The notes below the pieces were generated by a model. The model did not search any database. It had not been told where the DNA came from and saw only the letters and a list, made by a program, of their open reading frames with translations. From contig CAWCIP010000014.1 of assembly GCA_963795665.1 (NCBI GenBank), forward strand, positions 372,001 through 436,000: a stretch of 64,000 nt of DNA, given 5' to 3'. The first letter of the stretch is position 1; each line of letters opens with the position of its first letter. Shown here in pieces: positions 34,075-42,380 of the stretch. A program made the position numbers and the translations under genes. The stretch is from DASUPK01 sp963795665 (GTDB lineage Bacteria > Actinomycetota > Thermoleophilia > Solirubrobacterales > 70-9).

Positions 34075-34545
34075 CTAGCCGGAGGTGTGCCCGGCGGCGT
34101 AGCCACGACCGAAGGCCCGCTCGAAGCTCGCCGGCAGCGTGCCCCCGGTGGCGCTGAAGCGGGCCGCGGAGTTGAGGCGCCTGACCAGGTCGGTGTGGAT
34201 CGCGTCGGCACCCTTGGCGACCGCCCCGATCAGGTAGCCGAGCTGCAATGCGGCGCTCCCGCCTGGGTCCCGGCGCGCCTCCACGTTGAGCTTGGTCCCG
34301 GCGATGATCATCTCGTGGCCGATGTTCGCCAGCTGACCGGCGTCCTGCTCCGGAACGAGGCAGGCCGAGATGGGGGTGGTGCCCGCCAGCCGCACCTCGC
34401 CCGGGGCGCGCTCCAGGGCCCTCAGATACCCGCGGTTGGTCACCAGGCAGGCCGCCGGGGCGAGATCGTTCTTCTTCGCTCCGCAGCCGGCGACGGCCAG
34501 GATGGCCGCGGCGGAGAGGAGCACGATGGACGTTCCCCGGAGCAC
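34075..34545 (-). CDS. Putative lipoprotein of unknown function
   Basis: A 156-residue exported protein. The signal segment SIVLLSAAAILAVAGCG ends in a lipobox, so the mature protein should be lipid-anchored at Cys20. The remaining domain is small and helical, with two further Cys (AACLVTN; SACLVPEQ) that could form a disulfide. I recognise no family. It lies just upstream of fumC on the same strand and diverges from the MarR gene. Confidence 0.7.
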   Translation of the reverse strand: MLRGTSIVLLSAAAILAVAGCGAKKNDLAPAACLVTNRGYLRALERAPGEVRLAGTTPISACLVPEQDAGQLANIGHEMIIAGTKLNVEARRDPGGSAALQLGYLIGAVAKGADAIHTDLVRRLNSAARFSATGGTLPASFERAFGRGYAAGHTSG

Positions 34546-34551
34546 GCACTG

Positions 34552-34557
34552 ATCCTA
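34552..34557 (-). promoter_or_regulatory. Putative -10 element of lipoprotein gene
   Basis: TAGGAT 6 nt before the GTG at 34545. It diverges from the MarR -10 only 16 bp away. Confidence 0.45.
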
Positions 34558-34573
34558 CGTCCGCTGCTGCCCA

Positions 34574-34579
34574 TACCTT
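34574..34579 (+). promoter_or_regulatory. Putative -10 element of marR-type gene
   Basis: TACCTT 8 nt before the GTG at 34588. Confidence 0.35.
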
Positions 34580-34587
34580 GATCGGCA

Positions 34588-35040
34588 GTGACCGACGAGG
34601 CGACGCCACTTCGCCCCATCGATCCGCTCGCGCATCGTGCGCTGGAGGCGCTCGTGCGGGCGCAGGCGAACCTCACCCGCCGCCTCGCGGCGGACCTCGA
34701 GAGGATCGGAGTCTCGGCGACCGGCTTCACGATGCTGGTGCTGCTGACCAGCGCCGGCGGGCGGCTGGAGCTGCGCACCATGCGCCGGCGTCTCGGCGCC
34801 TCCAAGGCGACCGCCACGGAGGTCCTCGACACGCTCGAGAATCGTGGCTTCGTCGGTCGCAGCCGGCTGGAGAGCGATCGCCGGGCGGTCGCCGTCGCCC
34901 TGACCCCGGCCGGCTACAACCTCGTCACCCACGCGTTCCCGGCGCACGCGGAGCGCGTGCGGGAGGCCTTCGGGGTCCTCGACGAGACCGAGAAGCGCCA
35001 GCTCGCGGATCTCTGCCGCAAGCTGGACCGCGCGGCGTAG
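34588..35040 (+). CDS. MarR family transcriptional regulator
   Basis: A 150-residue winged-helix regulator. The HTH runs through LRTMRRRLGASKATATEVLDT, then the wing FVGRSRLESDRRAVAVALTPAG with the conserved Asp-Arg pair. N- and C-terminal helices form the usual dimer interface. It shares a 42-bp divergent control region with the lipoprotein gene, whose promoter could therefore be one of its targets. The effector is unknown. Confidence 0.85.
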   Translation: MTDEATPLRPIDPLAHRALEALVRAQANLTRRLAADLERIGVSATGFTMLVLLTSAGGRLELRTMRRRLGASKATATEVLDTLENRGFVGRSRLESDRRAVAVALTPAGYNLVTHAFPAHAERVREAFGVLDETEKRQLADLCRKLDRAA

Positions 35041-35042
35041 TT

Positions 35043-35783
35043 TCAGCTCGCCCAGAGCTCCGCCAGCCGGGCAGGCGTCATCCCTGACAGCCTCACGCAA
35101 TCGCGCGTCATGTGAGCCTGGTCGGCGTAGCCGAGGTCGGCCGCCACGCGCGCGAGGTCGCTCTCGCCCGCCGCCACCGCTCCGGTCTGCGCCACCAGGC
35201 GGCGGAAGCGCAGCACTCGGTCAAGGGTCTTTGGGCCGTATCCGACGGAATCATGGAACCGGCGTCTGAGCTGGCGCTCGCTGATCCCGAGGGCTTGCGC
35301 GAGCTCGTCGACTCGGCTGCCGGGAAAGCCGAGGCGCCGGGTCGCTGCGAGCACCAGCGGATCGGGGGCGCCGTCCTCGACCCGCGAGCCGACCGCCCTC
35401 TCGATCAGGGCGAACGCCTCCTCGTCACCGTTGGCCTCCTCGAGCCGCTCGCCGAGCTCGATCGCCCAGCGGCCCAGCAGATCTTCGAGGCGGGTGTGCA
35501 CGTCCAGCACCTCGCTCGCCGGCATTCCGAGGACGGCGCCGGCGACGCCCGGCCGCAGTCGCAGCCCGAGCATCCGTTGAGCCGGTGCGATCGGGCTGCG
35601 CCAGGCGGTCCGATCGGTTCCGGCCAGGATGAGCTCGTTGTCTCGCCAGATCAGGTCGACGCAGCCGTCGGGCAGGATCAGGGCCGAATCCCTCGTCTCC
35701 TCTCCCGGGACCTCCCGCAACCAGCGGCAGGCGACGAGCGAGTACAGATCGCGCGAGGGAGCCAGCTCGCGGTACTCGGTCAT
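35043..35783 (-). CDS. AraC family transcriptional regulator
   Basis: A 246-residue regulator. The N-terminal ~150 residues form a cupin-like sensing domain (ALILPDGCVDLIWRDNELIL), of the type seen with DUF6597. The C-terminal double HTH includes VDELAQALGISERQLRRRFH and ARVAADLGYADQAHMTRDC. It diverges from the VOC-family gene, which is its most likely target. A TAACTT hexamer lies 6 nt before the ATG. The AraC and MarR genes are tail-to-tail with a 2-nt gap. Confidence 0.87.
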   Translation of the reverse strand: MTEYRELAPSRDLYSLVACRWLREVPGEETRDSALILPDGCVDLIWRDNELILAGTDRTAWRSPIAPAQRMLGLRLRPGVAGAVLGMPASEVLDVHTRLEDLLGRWAIELGERLEEANGDEEAFALIERAVGSRVEDGAPDPLVLAATRRLGFPGSRVDELAQALGISERQLRRRFHDSVGYGPKTLDRVLRFRRLVAQTGAVAAGESDLARVAADLGYADQAHMTRDCVRLSGMTPARLAELWAS

Positions 35784-35789
35784 CGCTTC

Positions 35790-35795
35790 AAGTTA
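35790..35795 (-). promoter_or_regulatory. Putative -10 element of araC-type gene
   Basis: TAACTT on the minus strand, 6 nt before the ATG at 35783. Confidence 0.45.
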
Positions 35796-35876
35796 GTGAA
35801 CGTCCGAAATGTTCAAGGCACGGCTGCGGCCGCGGCTTAGGGTCGGCCCACATCGCAACTTCGGAAGGGAGTCGAA

Positions 35877-36302
35877 ATGGAACAGAGAGTCAGCCTGATC
35901 ACACTCGGAACCTCGGACCTCGACCGCGCTCGGCGCTTCTACGAAGCTCTCGGCTGGAAGACGGGAGCCGCACCCGCCGACGACGTCGCCTTCTTCCAGG
36001 CGGGCGGCATGGTCCTATCGCTCTGGGATCGCGCCAAGCTCGCCGAAGACAGCGCGGTCAAGGAAGGGACCGGCTGGGGCGGCATCGCCCTGGCGTACAA
36101 CACCCGCTCGAACGAGGAGGTGGACGAGGTGATCGAGGAGGCCCGGGCCGCCGGCGCGACGATCGGCCGCGAGCCGGGCGACACTTTCTATGGCGGCTAC
36201 TCGGGCATCTTCATCGACCCCGACGGCTACCCCTGGGAGGTCGCCCACAACCCGAGTTGGACCATCACGGAGGACGGCGCGACGACGCTGCCCAAGGACT
36301 GA
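35877..36302 (+). CDS. VOC family protein (glyoxalase/bleomycin-resistance fold)
   Basis: A 141-residue VOC-fold protein. It has LITLGTSDLDRARRFYEALG at the start and GGYSGIFIDPDGYPWEVAHN at the end, both standard for small VOC proteins. The typical first metal His is replaced by Thr (ITLGTSDL), so a metal-dependent activity is uncertain. A good SD (GGAAGGGAG) precedes the ATG. It is divergent from the AraC regulator, suggesting control by it. Confidence 0.85.
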   Translation: MEQRVSLITLGTSDLDRARRFYEALGWKTGAAPADDVAFFQAGGMVLSLWDRAKLAEDSAVKEGTGWGGIALAYNTRSNEEVDEVIEEARAAGATIGREPGDTFYGGYSGIFIDPDGYPWEVAHNPSWTITEDGATTLPKD

Positions 36303-36320
36303 CTGCCAGAATCCGGCTCC

Positions 36321-39300
36321 ATGGCCGGATTCCGCCCAGTCGACCCCAAGCAGTCCTTCCCGGCGCTCGAGGAACGGATCCTCGAGCGCTGGCGCGAGCG
36401 TGACGTCTTCAGGCGATCGCTCGAGAACCGCGAATCGGCGCCGCTCTGGGGCTTCTACGAGGGACCTCCGACGGCCAACGGCCGCCCGGGCTCGCACCAC
36501 GTGCTCGCGAGGGTCTTCAAGGACATCTATCCGCGCTTCAAGACCATGACCGGCCACCAGGTCCCGCGAAAGGCGGGCTGGGACTGCCATGGCCTTCCGG
36601 TCGAGCTCGAGGTGGAGCGCGAGCTGGGGATCACCTCCAAGGAGGAGATCGAGGAGTTCGGGATCGCCGAGTTCAACGCCCGCTGCCGCGAGTCGGTCTT
36701 CCGCTACGTCGAGGACTGGAACCGGCTCACGGAGCGGATCGGGTTCTGGCTCGACCTCGACGACCCCTACGTGACGATGACCAACGAGTACATCGAGTCG
36801 GTCTGGTGGGCGCTGCGGCGGATGTGGGACGACGGCCGGCTCTACGAGGACTACAAGGTGGTCCCGTACTGCCCTCGCGACGGAACGGCCCTCTCCTCGC
36901 ACGAGGTGGCCCTCGGCTACCACGACGTGGAGGACCCCGCGGTCTACGTGAAGCTCCCGGTCTTGGAGTCCAATGGGCCGCTGGAGCCCGGCGACCAGCT
37001 GCTGGTCTGGACGACAACCCCCTGGACGCTGATCACCAATGCCGCCGTCGCCGCGGGCCCCGAGATCGAGTACGTCAGGGTGCGTGTCGAGGACGAGGTG
37101 TTCGTGATGGCTCGGGATCGGGTCGACCACGTGCTGGGAGAGGAGGCGGAGATGCTCGCCCACTTCACCGGCGAGGCGATCTCCGGCGTCTCATACGAGC
37201 CGCCCTTCGACTACATCACCGACTACGGGCCCCGCGGCCACACGGTCCTGATGGCCGACTTCGTCACCACAGACGAGGGCACGGGTCTCGTCCACACCGC
37301 CATCGCCTTCGGCGAGGACGACTTCAGGCTCGGCGAGCAGTACGGGATCACGCTGCAGAACCCGGTCGACCTGCGGGGCCGATTCGACGAGCGGATCACG
37401 GACTTCCACGGCCAGTTCGTCAAGGACGCGGACCCGGCGATCGTCGAGGCGCTGGAGGAGAAGGGCAAGCTGCTCCGCGCGGAGGCCTACCTGCACGCCT
37501 ACCCGCACTGCTGGCGCTGCGACACGCCCCTCCTCTACTACGCCAAGGCGAGCTGGTACGTGAAGACGACCGAGGTGCGCGACCGGATGCTCGCCGCCAA
37601 TGAGGAGATCGGCTGGCACCCGGAGCACATCAAGCACGGTCGCTTCGGCAAGTGGCTGGAGGGGAACGTCGACTGGGCCCTCTCGCGCGACCGCTACTGG
37701 GGCACACCGCTGCCGATCTGGGAATGCGACGCCGAGGACTGCGACGAGCGCTTCTGCGCGGGCTCGATCGCCGATCTCCGCGAGCGGGGCGCCGAGGTGC
37801 CCGACGACCTCCACCGCCCCTACATCGACGACGCCAGCTTCGCCTGCGAGCGCGAGGGCTGCGGCGGCACGATGCGCCGGGTCGCCTCCGTGATCGACAC
37901 CTGGTTCGACTCGGGCTCCATGCCCTGGGCGCAGTACCACTACCCGTTCGAGAACGAGGAGCTCTTCGAGGAGCGCTTCCCCGCCGACTTCATCTGCGAG
38001 GCGATCGACCAGACCCGCGGCTGGTTCTACACGCTGCTCGCCGAGTCGGTGCTGCTCTTCGACACGTCCAGCTTCCGCAACGTCGTCTGCCTCGGCCTGA
38101 TCCTGGATCCCGAGGGCCAGAAGATGTCGAAGAGCCGCGGCAACGTGGTCGAGCCCTGGGACGTGATCGCAAGACACGGTGCCGACGCCTTCCGCTGGTA
38201 CTACTTCGCCTCCCAGCAGCCCTGGTCGGGCTACCGCTTCTCGGTGGACACGGTCGGCGACGCGGTCCGCCATTTCCTCCTCACCCTCTGGAACACCTAC
38301 TCGTTCTGGGTGCTCTACGCGAACAGCGAGGGCCTCGAGCCGGAGGCGCTCGCCAAGGTATGGAGCTCCGGCCGCCGGGGCGAGGGATCCTCGAGCGAGC
38401 TCGACCGCTGGGCGCTCTCCCGGCTGCAGCGGACGATCGCGGAGGTGCGCGAGCAGATGGACGGGTTCGACTGCACCTCCGCCGCCCGCGCGATCGCGGA
38501 CTACAGCGAGGAGCTCTCCAACTGGTATGTGAGGCTCAGCCGCCGGCGCTTCTGGGACGGCGACGAGACGGCGTTCGCCACCCTGCGGCATTGCCTGATC
38601 ACCCTCGTGACGCTGCTCGCTCCCTTCACCCCGTTCCTGGCCGACGAGATCTACACCAACCTGGCCGTCGGGACCGACGAGGACGCGTTCGGGGACTGCC
38701 CGGACTCGGTCCACCTCTGTGACTTCCCGGACGTCGACGAGAGCCTGATCGATCCGCAGCTCGAAGCCGGGATGGAGGCCGTACGCCGCACTGTCGAGCT
38801 TGGCCGAGCGGCCCGGGCGCAGGCGAAGGTGAAGCTGCGCCAGCCGCTCCGCAAGGCGGTCGTGGTCGCCTCCGACGCCGAGCGGGCGGCGATCGAGCGG
38901 CTCGCCGAGGTCGTCGCCTCGGAGCTGAACGTCAAGGAGCTCGACTTCGTCCACACCGAGGCCGAGCTGGTCTCCTACCGGGTGAAGCCGAACTACCGCT
39001 CGCTCGGCCCCCGCTTCGGGAAGAGCATGCCGCAGGTGGCCGCCGCGGTCGAGGCGCTCGACGCCGCCGGGGTGGCGGAACAGCTCGAGGCCGGCGCCGA
39101 GGTCGGCATCGCGATCGACGGCAAGGAGCACACCCTCTCGGCCGACGACGTCAACATGGTCATGGAGCCGCTCGAGGGCTATCAGGTGGAGGCCGAGGCG
39201 GGCCACGCCGTCGCGCTCGAGCTGGAGCTCGACGACGATCTCCGCCGCGAGGGCCTGGCCCGCGAGGTGGTGCGCGCCGTGCAGGAGGCCCGCAAGCAGG

Positions 39301-39494
39301 CGGGCCTCGACGTCTCGGACCGCATCTCCCTCGAGCTGGCCGGCGACGACGAGCTGCTCGCCGCCGCCCGGGAGCACGAGGCCTACATCGCCGGCGAGAC
39401 CCTGGCGACCTCGGTCGGCTACGGCGCGGACGGCGCCGGAGAGAAGTCGACGATCGAGGGCCGCGAGCTGCGGATCGCGGTCAGCAAGGCCTGA
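36321..39494 (+). CDS. ileS: Isoleucyl-tRNA synthetase
   Basis: A 1057-residue class I synthetase charging tRNA-Ile, of the long type common in actinobacteria and Thermus-like groups. The HIGH equivalent is the HHVL of GRPGSHHVLARVFKD. Other marks are KAGWDCHGLPVELEVE, the editing domain (TTPWTLITNAAVA; DEGTGLVHTAIAFGEDDF), WYVKTT, the WDxG-like TWFDSGSMPWAQ and KMSKS in GQKMSKSRGNVVEPWDV. A C-terminal anticodon-binding and extension region is present and complete. It is the only complete aminoacyl-tRNA synthetase in the window. Confidence 0.97.
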   Translation: MAGFRPVDPKQSFPALEERILERWRERDVFRRSLENRESAPLWGFYEGPPTANGRPGSHHVLARVFKDIYPRFKTMTGHQVPRKAGWDCHGLPVELEVERELGITSKEEIEEFGIAEFNARCRESVFRYVEDWNRLTERIGFWLDLDDPYVTMTNEYIESVWWALRRMWDDGRLYEDYKVVPYCPRDGTALSSHEVALGYHDVEDPAVYVKLPVLESNGPLEPGDQLLVWTTTPWTLITNAAVAAGPEIEYVRVRVEDEVFVMARDRVDHVLGEEAEMLAHFTGEAISGVSYEPPFDYITDYGPRGHTVLMADFVTTDEGTGLVHTAIAFGEDDFRLGEQYGITLQNPVDLRGRFDERITDFHGQFVKDADPAIVEALEEKGKLLRAEAYLHAYPHCWRCDTPLLYYAKASWYVKTTEVRDRMLAANEEIGWHPEHIKHGRFGKWLEGNVDWALSRDRYWGTPLPIWECDAEDCDERFCAGSIADLRERGAEVPDDLHRPYIDDASFACEREGCGGTMRRVASVIDTWFDSGSMPWAQYHYPFENEELFEERFPADFICEAIDQTRGWFYTLLAESVLLFDTSSFRNVVCLGLILDPEGQKMSKSRGNVVEPWDVIARHGADAFRWYYFASQQPWSGYRFSVDTVGDAVRHFLLTLWNTYSFWVLYANSEGLEPEALAKVWSSGRRGEGSSSELDRWALSRLQRTIAEVREQMDGFDCTSAARAIADYSEELSNWYVRLSRRRFWDGDETAFATLRHCLITLVTLLAPFTPFLADEIYTNLAVGTDEDAFGDCPDSVHLCDFPDVDESLIDPQLEAGMEAVRRTVELGRAARAQAKVKLRQPLRKAVVVASDAERAAIERLAEVVASELNVKELDFVHTEAELVSYRVKPNYRSLGPRFGKSMPQVAAAVEALDAAGVAEQLEAGAEVGIAIDGKEHTLSADDVNMVMEPLEGYQVEAEAGHAVALELELDDDLRREGLAREVVRAVQEARKQAGLDVSDRISLELAGDDELLAAAREHEAYIAGETLATSVGYGADGAGEKSTIEGRELRIAVSKA

Positions 39495-39512
39495 GGACAG
39501 GCCCTCTGCGTC

Positions 39513-40385
39513 TCAGGCGCTTCCGGTCGCTGCGGCGGGCGGCACGGCCCTCTGCCGCGCACCGTAGGCGGCCGCGCAGATCAGCGCCGCGCCGCGGGCC
39601 TGGTCGCCCAGTCGGAAGCTGTGAGCAGCCGCGCCTCGGACGAAGTTCCGGAGCTGGGCGAGGCTGAGTCCGTCGGTGAGCCGATGGAAGATGCATTCGG
39701 AGACTGGGTGCGGGACGCCCTTGGAAGACAGGTTCTGCACCAGCCCCTTCTCGAAGGACCGGAGCAGCGTTGCCCTCCCCAGGCACCCGTATGCGGCGGA
39801 TCCGATGTCGGGTGAAGCGCCCGCGAGCATCGTCTGTTCGAGCCGCTCGTCGCTGTAAGTGCGGTCGAGCGCCTCGACCGAGCAACGCGCCTGTGCCGGA
39901 GTGAAACCCTTGGCGATCGCCTCCTGCTCGATAGCCCGGTCCATCCGCGGCCGGTCGATCTGAATGCTGGCCAGGCGGTTCAGCTTCCATCGGGGCCCGT
40001 CGAGCACCAGGTCCACGCCGATGACGCTTCCGTCCAGGGACGACCCCGAGACGTCGACCACAGCGTGTGCATTCGGCCCCTGCACGGAGACGCTCTCGAA
40101 CTGCACTTCCTTTGCCAGCGAGTTCGATCCGTCCTTGTTCTCGTCGCGGCACTCCGCCAGGGGATTGGCACTCCCGTCCCCGAATTGCCGGCGCCTGAAC
40201 GCCGAGGTCATGTCCTGGGTGCATTGCGCCGGATCGTTCTCCGTGAGCGAGCGAGTCAGCATCGCTCTGATCTGAGCCTCCGCGGCCGAAGGAGAGGTTG
40301 GTCCGGCATTGACCCAGAACCCGAACCACACGACGACGCCCGCGATCGCGGCGCAGATCGCCCAGGAGACCAGTCGTGATTCCAC
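39513..40385 (-). CDS. Membrane-anchored protein of unknown function
   Basis: A 290-residue protein with one N-terminal transmembrane helix (about residues 7-25) and a large outside domain holding several Cys (QCTQDM, AECRDEN, ARCSVEAL, YGCLGRA, ECIFHR, ALICAAA). Disulfides are therefore likely. I do not recognise the family. The start is GTG at 40385. It is convergent with ileS, and the two stop regions lie within a 7-bp inverted repeat (39489-39518) that may terminate both. Confidence 0.65.
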   Translation of the reverse strand: MESRLVSWAICAAIAGVVVWFGFWVNAGPTSPSAAEAQIRAMLTRSLTENDPAQCTQDMTSAFRRRQFGDGSANPLAECRDENKDGSNSLAKEVQFESVSVQGPNAHAVVDVSGSSLDGSVIGVDLVLDGPRWKLNRLASIQIDRPRMDRAIEQEAIAKGFTPAQARCSVEALDRTYSDERLEQTMLAGASPDIGSAAYGCLGRATLLRSFEKGLVQNLSSKGVPHPVSECIFHRLTDGLSLAQLRNFVRGAAAHSFRLGDQARGAALICAAAYGARQRAVPPAAATGSA

Positions 40386-40450
40386 TGAGCATTTGATCGG
40401 CTGACGACTTTGGCCTCTTTAGCGACAGTGGGATTTCGTGGCCGGTCACC

Positions 40451-40456
40451 TAGAGT
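40451..40456 (+). promoter_or_regulatory. Putative -10 element of HAD phosphatase gene
   Basis: TAGAGT 8 nt before the GTG at 40465, favouring that start over a GTG at 40438. Confidence 0.45.
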
Positions 40457-40464
40457 CGCTCGCC

Positions 40465-41145
40465 GTGGACGGGGATCGACCGGAAATCGCCGCGGTCATC
40501 TTCGACCTCGACGGCGTGCTCGTCGACTCGGAGGCCGTCTGGGACGGCGTCCGGGAGCGGTTCGTCGAGGAGAAGGGCGGCCGCTGGCACGACGGTGCCC
40601 AGCGGGAAATGATGGGAATGAGCTCCGTCGAGTGGTCCCGATACGTGCGGGATCGGCTCGGCGTCGAGATGGATCCGGAGGACATCTCGCGCGAGGTCGC
40701 GGACCGCGTCGCCGACACCTACCGGGAGAAGCTGCCGCTTCTGCCGGGGGCAGTGGAGGCGGTCAGGTCAATTGCGGAAGAGTGGCCGCTCGGCCTGGCC
40801 TCGTCATCGAACCGCCATGTGATCGACCTCGTCCTGGACCTGGCCGGGATCGCAGATGCGTTCGAGGCGACCGTCTCCTCGGAGCAGGTCGGAGCGGGCA
40901 AGCCGGCACCCGACGTCTATCAGGAGACGGCGAGCAGGCTGGACGTCGACCCGGCGGCCTGCGTCGCGATCGAGGACTCGACCAACGGCATCCGCTCCGC
41001 CCATGCGGCGGGAATGGCCGTGATCGCCGTGCCGAACCAGGACTTCCCGCCCGAGCCTGAGGCGCTCGAGCTGGCCGACGAGCAGCTGGGCTCGCTCACC
41101 GGGCTCACGCCGGAGGCTGTGCGCGCTCTCCGGCCCGCTGAATAG
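40465..41145 (+). CDS. HAD-superfamily phosphatase (beta-phosphoglucomutase/phosphoglycolate-phosphatase type)
   Basis: A 226-residue HAD hydrolase. Motif I is FDLDGVLVDSE, motif II is LASSSNR, motif III includes the Lys of VGAGKPAPDVYQE and motif IV is AIEDSTNGIRSAHAAG. The alpha-helical cap after motif I is of the C1 type used by Gph, PgmB and pseudouridine-5'-phosphatase. A small sugar phosphate is the likely substrate. The GTG at 40465 is chosen from the -10 position. Confidence 0.85.
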   Translation: MDGDRPEIAAVIFDLDGVLVDSEAVWDGVRERFVEEKGGRWHDGAQREMMGMSSVEWSRYVRDRLGVEMDPEDISREVADRVADTYREKLPLLPGAVEAVRSIAEEWPLGLASSSNRHVIDLVLDLAGIADAFEATVSSEQVGAGKPAPDVYQETASRLDVDPAACVAIEDSTNGIRSAHAAGMAVIAVPNQDFPPEPEALELADEQLGSLTGLTPEAVRALRPAE

Positions 41146-41148
41146 GGT
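41143..41148 (+). promoter_or_regulatory. Putative -10 element of 41155 membrane-protein gene
   Basis: TAGGGT 6 nt before the ATG at 41155. The TAG is also the stop codon of the HAD gene. Confidence 0.4.
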
Positions 41149-41154
41149 CCTGAG

Positions 41155-41586
41155 ATGGAGCTAGGGGGCGACACCAAGGCCGTCCTGCTCGCAGCGGGCC
41201 TGATCTTCATCGGCGCTCTGCTGCTCGGCGCCTGGAAGTACCGGCAGATGGCGTCGAGCCCCGACGGGCTGGCCCATCCCTACGTGGACGTCGCTCATCG
41301 GGCCGCGCTGCTCTACTCGTTCGCAACGCTCTTGATTGCGACCTTCGTCGAGCTTTCCGGCTGGAGCACAGCCGTCAATCTGATCGCTGCCTTCGCCGTG
41401 ATCGCCTTCTTCGTCGGAGCGATCTCGGGCTACATCTACCACGGCATCCGGCAGGACACCGACAACCAGTTCCGCGAGGGCGACCAGGCGCCCGGCCTGC
41501 ACCCCTTCATGTGGGCCCTGATCGTCGTCGAGATCGGGGGCTTCAGCGTTCTGCTGGCGGGCTTCGTCAGCGAGCAGATCCTCTAG
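41155..41586 (+). CDS. Four-pass membrane protein of unknown function
   Basis: A 143-residue integral membrane protein with four hydrophobic segments (about residues 9-27, 46-64, 68-94 and 115-137). Polar motifs sit between them, such as HPYVDVAHRAALLYS and YHGIRQDTDNQF. The His residues near membrane edges might bind haem or metal, but this is speculative. I do not recognise the family. It is convergent with the RidA-like gene; the two share the four bases CTAG as overlapping stop codons. Confidence 0.65.
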   Translation: MELGGDTKAVLLAAGLIFIGALLLGAWKYRQMASSPDGLAHPYVDVAHRAALLYSFATLLIATFVELSGWSTAVNLIAAFAVIAFFVGAISGYIYHGIRQDTDNQFREGDQAPGLHPFMWALIVVEIGGFSVLLAGFVSEQIL

Positions 41587-41969
41587 CCGACCACCGCCTC
41601 GGCCTCGATCTCGACCTTCCAGCGCGGGTCGAGCAATCCGGCGACGACCAGCATCGACGCCGCGGGCCGGATCTCGCCAAAGACCGCGGAATGAGCTCGG
41701 CCGACCGCTTCCGAATCCTCGGCATCGGTGATGAACATCCTGGTCCGAACGACATCCTGTGCTGTGGCCCCAGCCTCGCCAAGCGCTTCGAGGATGATCT
41801 CGAGGCACCGGCGTGCCTGAACCTCCGGATCCGGATCAGAGGAGCCATCGGCCCAGATCGGCGCGGTGCCCGAGACGATCACCCGGTCCCCGACGCGAAT
41901 GGCCCGGCTGAACCCGACCTCCGCCTCGAACGGCGAGCCCGAGGCGACTCGCTGACGGTTGGACGACAG
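41583..41969 (-). CDS. RidA family protein (start uncertain)
   Basis: A RidA/YjgF-type small enzyme that clears reactive enamine/imine intermediates. Visible are VIVSGTAPIWADG, RRCLEIILEALGEAGA and VVRTRMFITD. The C-terminus reads PAASMLVVAGLLDPRWKVEIEAEAVV, including the family Arg-Glu pair. Family alignment continues upstream (GSPFEAEVGFSRAIRVGD) beyond the first GTG at 41882. No ATG, GTG or TTG lies between that and the in-frame stop. A CTG at 41969 gives the expected 128 residues, so either CTG initiation or a sequence error is implied. It is 3 nt downstream of trxA. Confidence 0.75.
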   Translation of the reverse strand: MSSNRQRVASGSPFEAEVGFSRAIRVGDRVIVSGTAPIWADGSSDPDPEVQARRCLEIILEALGEAGATAQDVVRTRMFITDAEDSEAVGRAHSAVFGEIRPAASMLVVAGLLDPRWKVEIEAEAVVG

Positions 41970-41972
41970 GAG

Positions 41973-42299
41973 CTAGGCGAGAACGGGCTCGAGCTCGGAC
42001 TCGAGGCGCGCCTTGGGCCGCGCGCCGACCAGTCGCGTGGCGACGTCGCCGTCCTTGAAGACGATCATCGTCGGGATGGAGAGGACCTCGTACTTGGCCG
42101 CGGTCTGAGGGTTCTCGTCCGTGTTGAGGCTGACGATCTTGAGGTCCTCCCGCTCGGAGTCGATCTCCTCGAGGACGGGGTGGACCACACGGCACGGACC
42201 GCACCAGGGAGCCCAGAAGTCGACGAGAACGGGGCCGTCGGCGTCGAGCACGTCGGACTGGAAGGTGGCGTCGGTCACATCGTTGAGCTTGCCCGGCAC
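41973..42299 (-). CDS. trxA: Thioredoxin
   Basis: A 108-residue thioredoxin with the active site WCGPC (32-36) in VLVDFWAPWCGPCRVV, the cis-Pro strand VLSIPTMIVFKDG and normal length. No signal peptide, so it is cytoplasmic. The GTG start is preceded by SD AGGAG at 7 nt. It is followed closely by the RidA-like gene. Confidence 0.95.
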   Translation of the reverse strand: MPGKLNDVTDATFQSDVLDADGPVLVDFWAPWCGPCRVVHPVLEEIDSEREDLKIVSLNTDENPQTAAKYEVLSIPTMIVFKDGDVATRLVGARPKARLESELEPVLA

Positions 42300-42380
42300 T
42301 TTGGTCTCCTAGGTCGTGGTTGAAGGTCCGCTGTTCAGTCTAGCCCGGCCCTCCAGAGTTACTATACAAAGTGAAGCGAC

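Noticed and set aside
37191..39377. Minus-strand open frame of 728 codons inside ileS
   Set aside because: Antisense shadow of a complete isoleucyl-tRNA synthetase.
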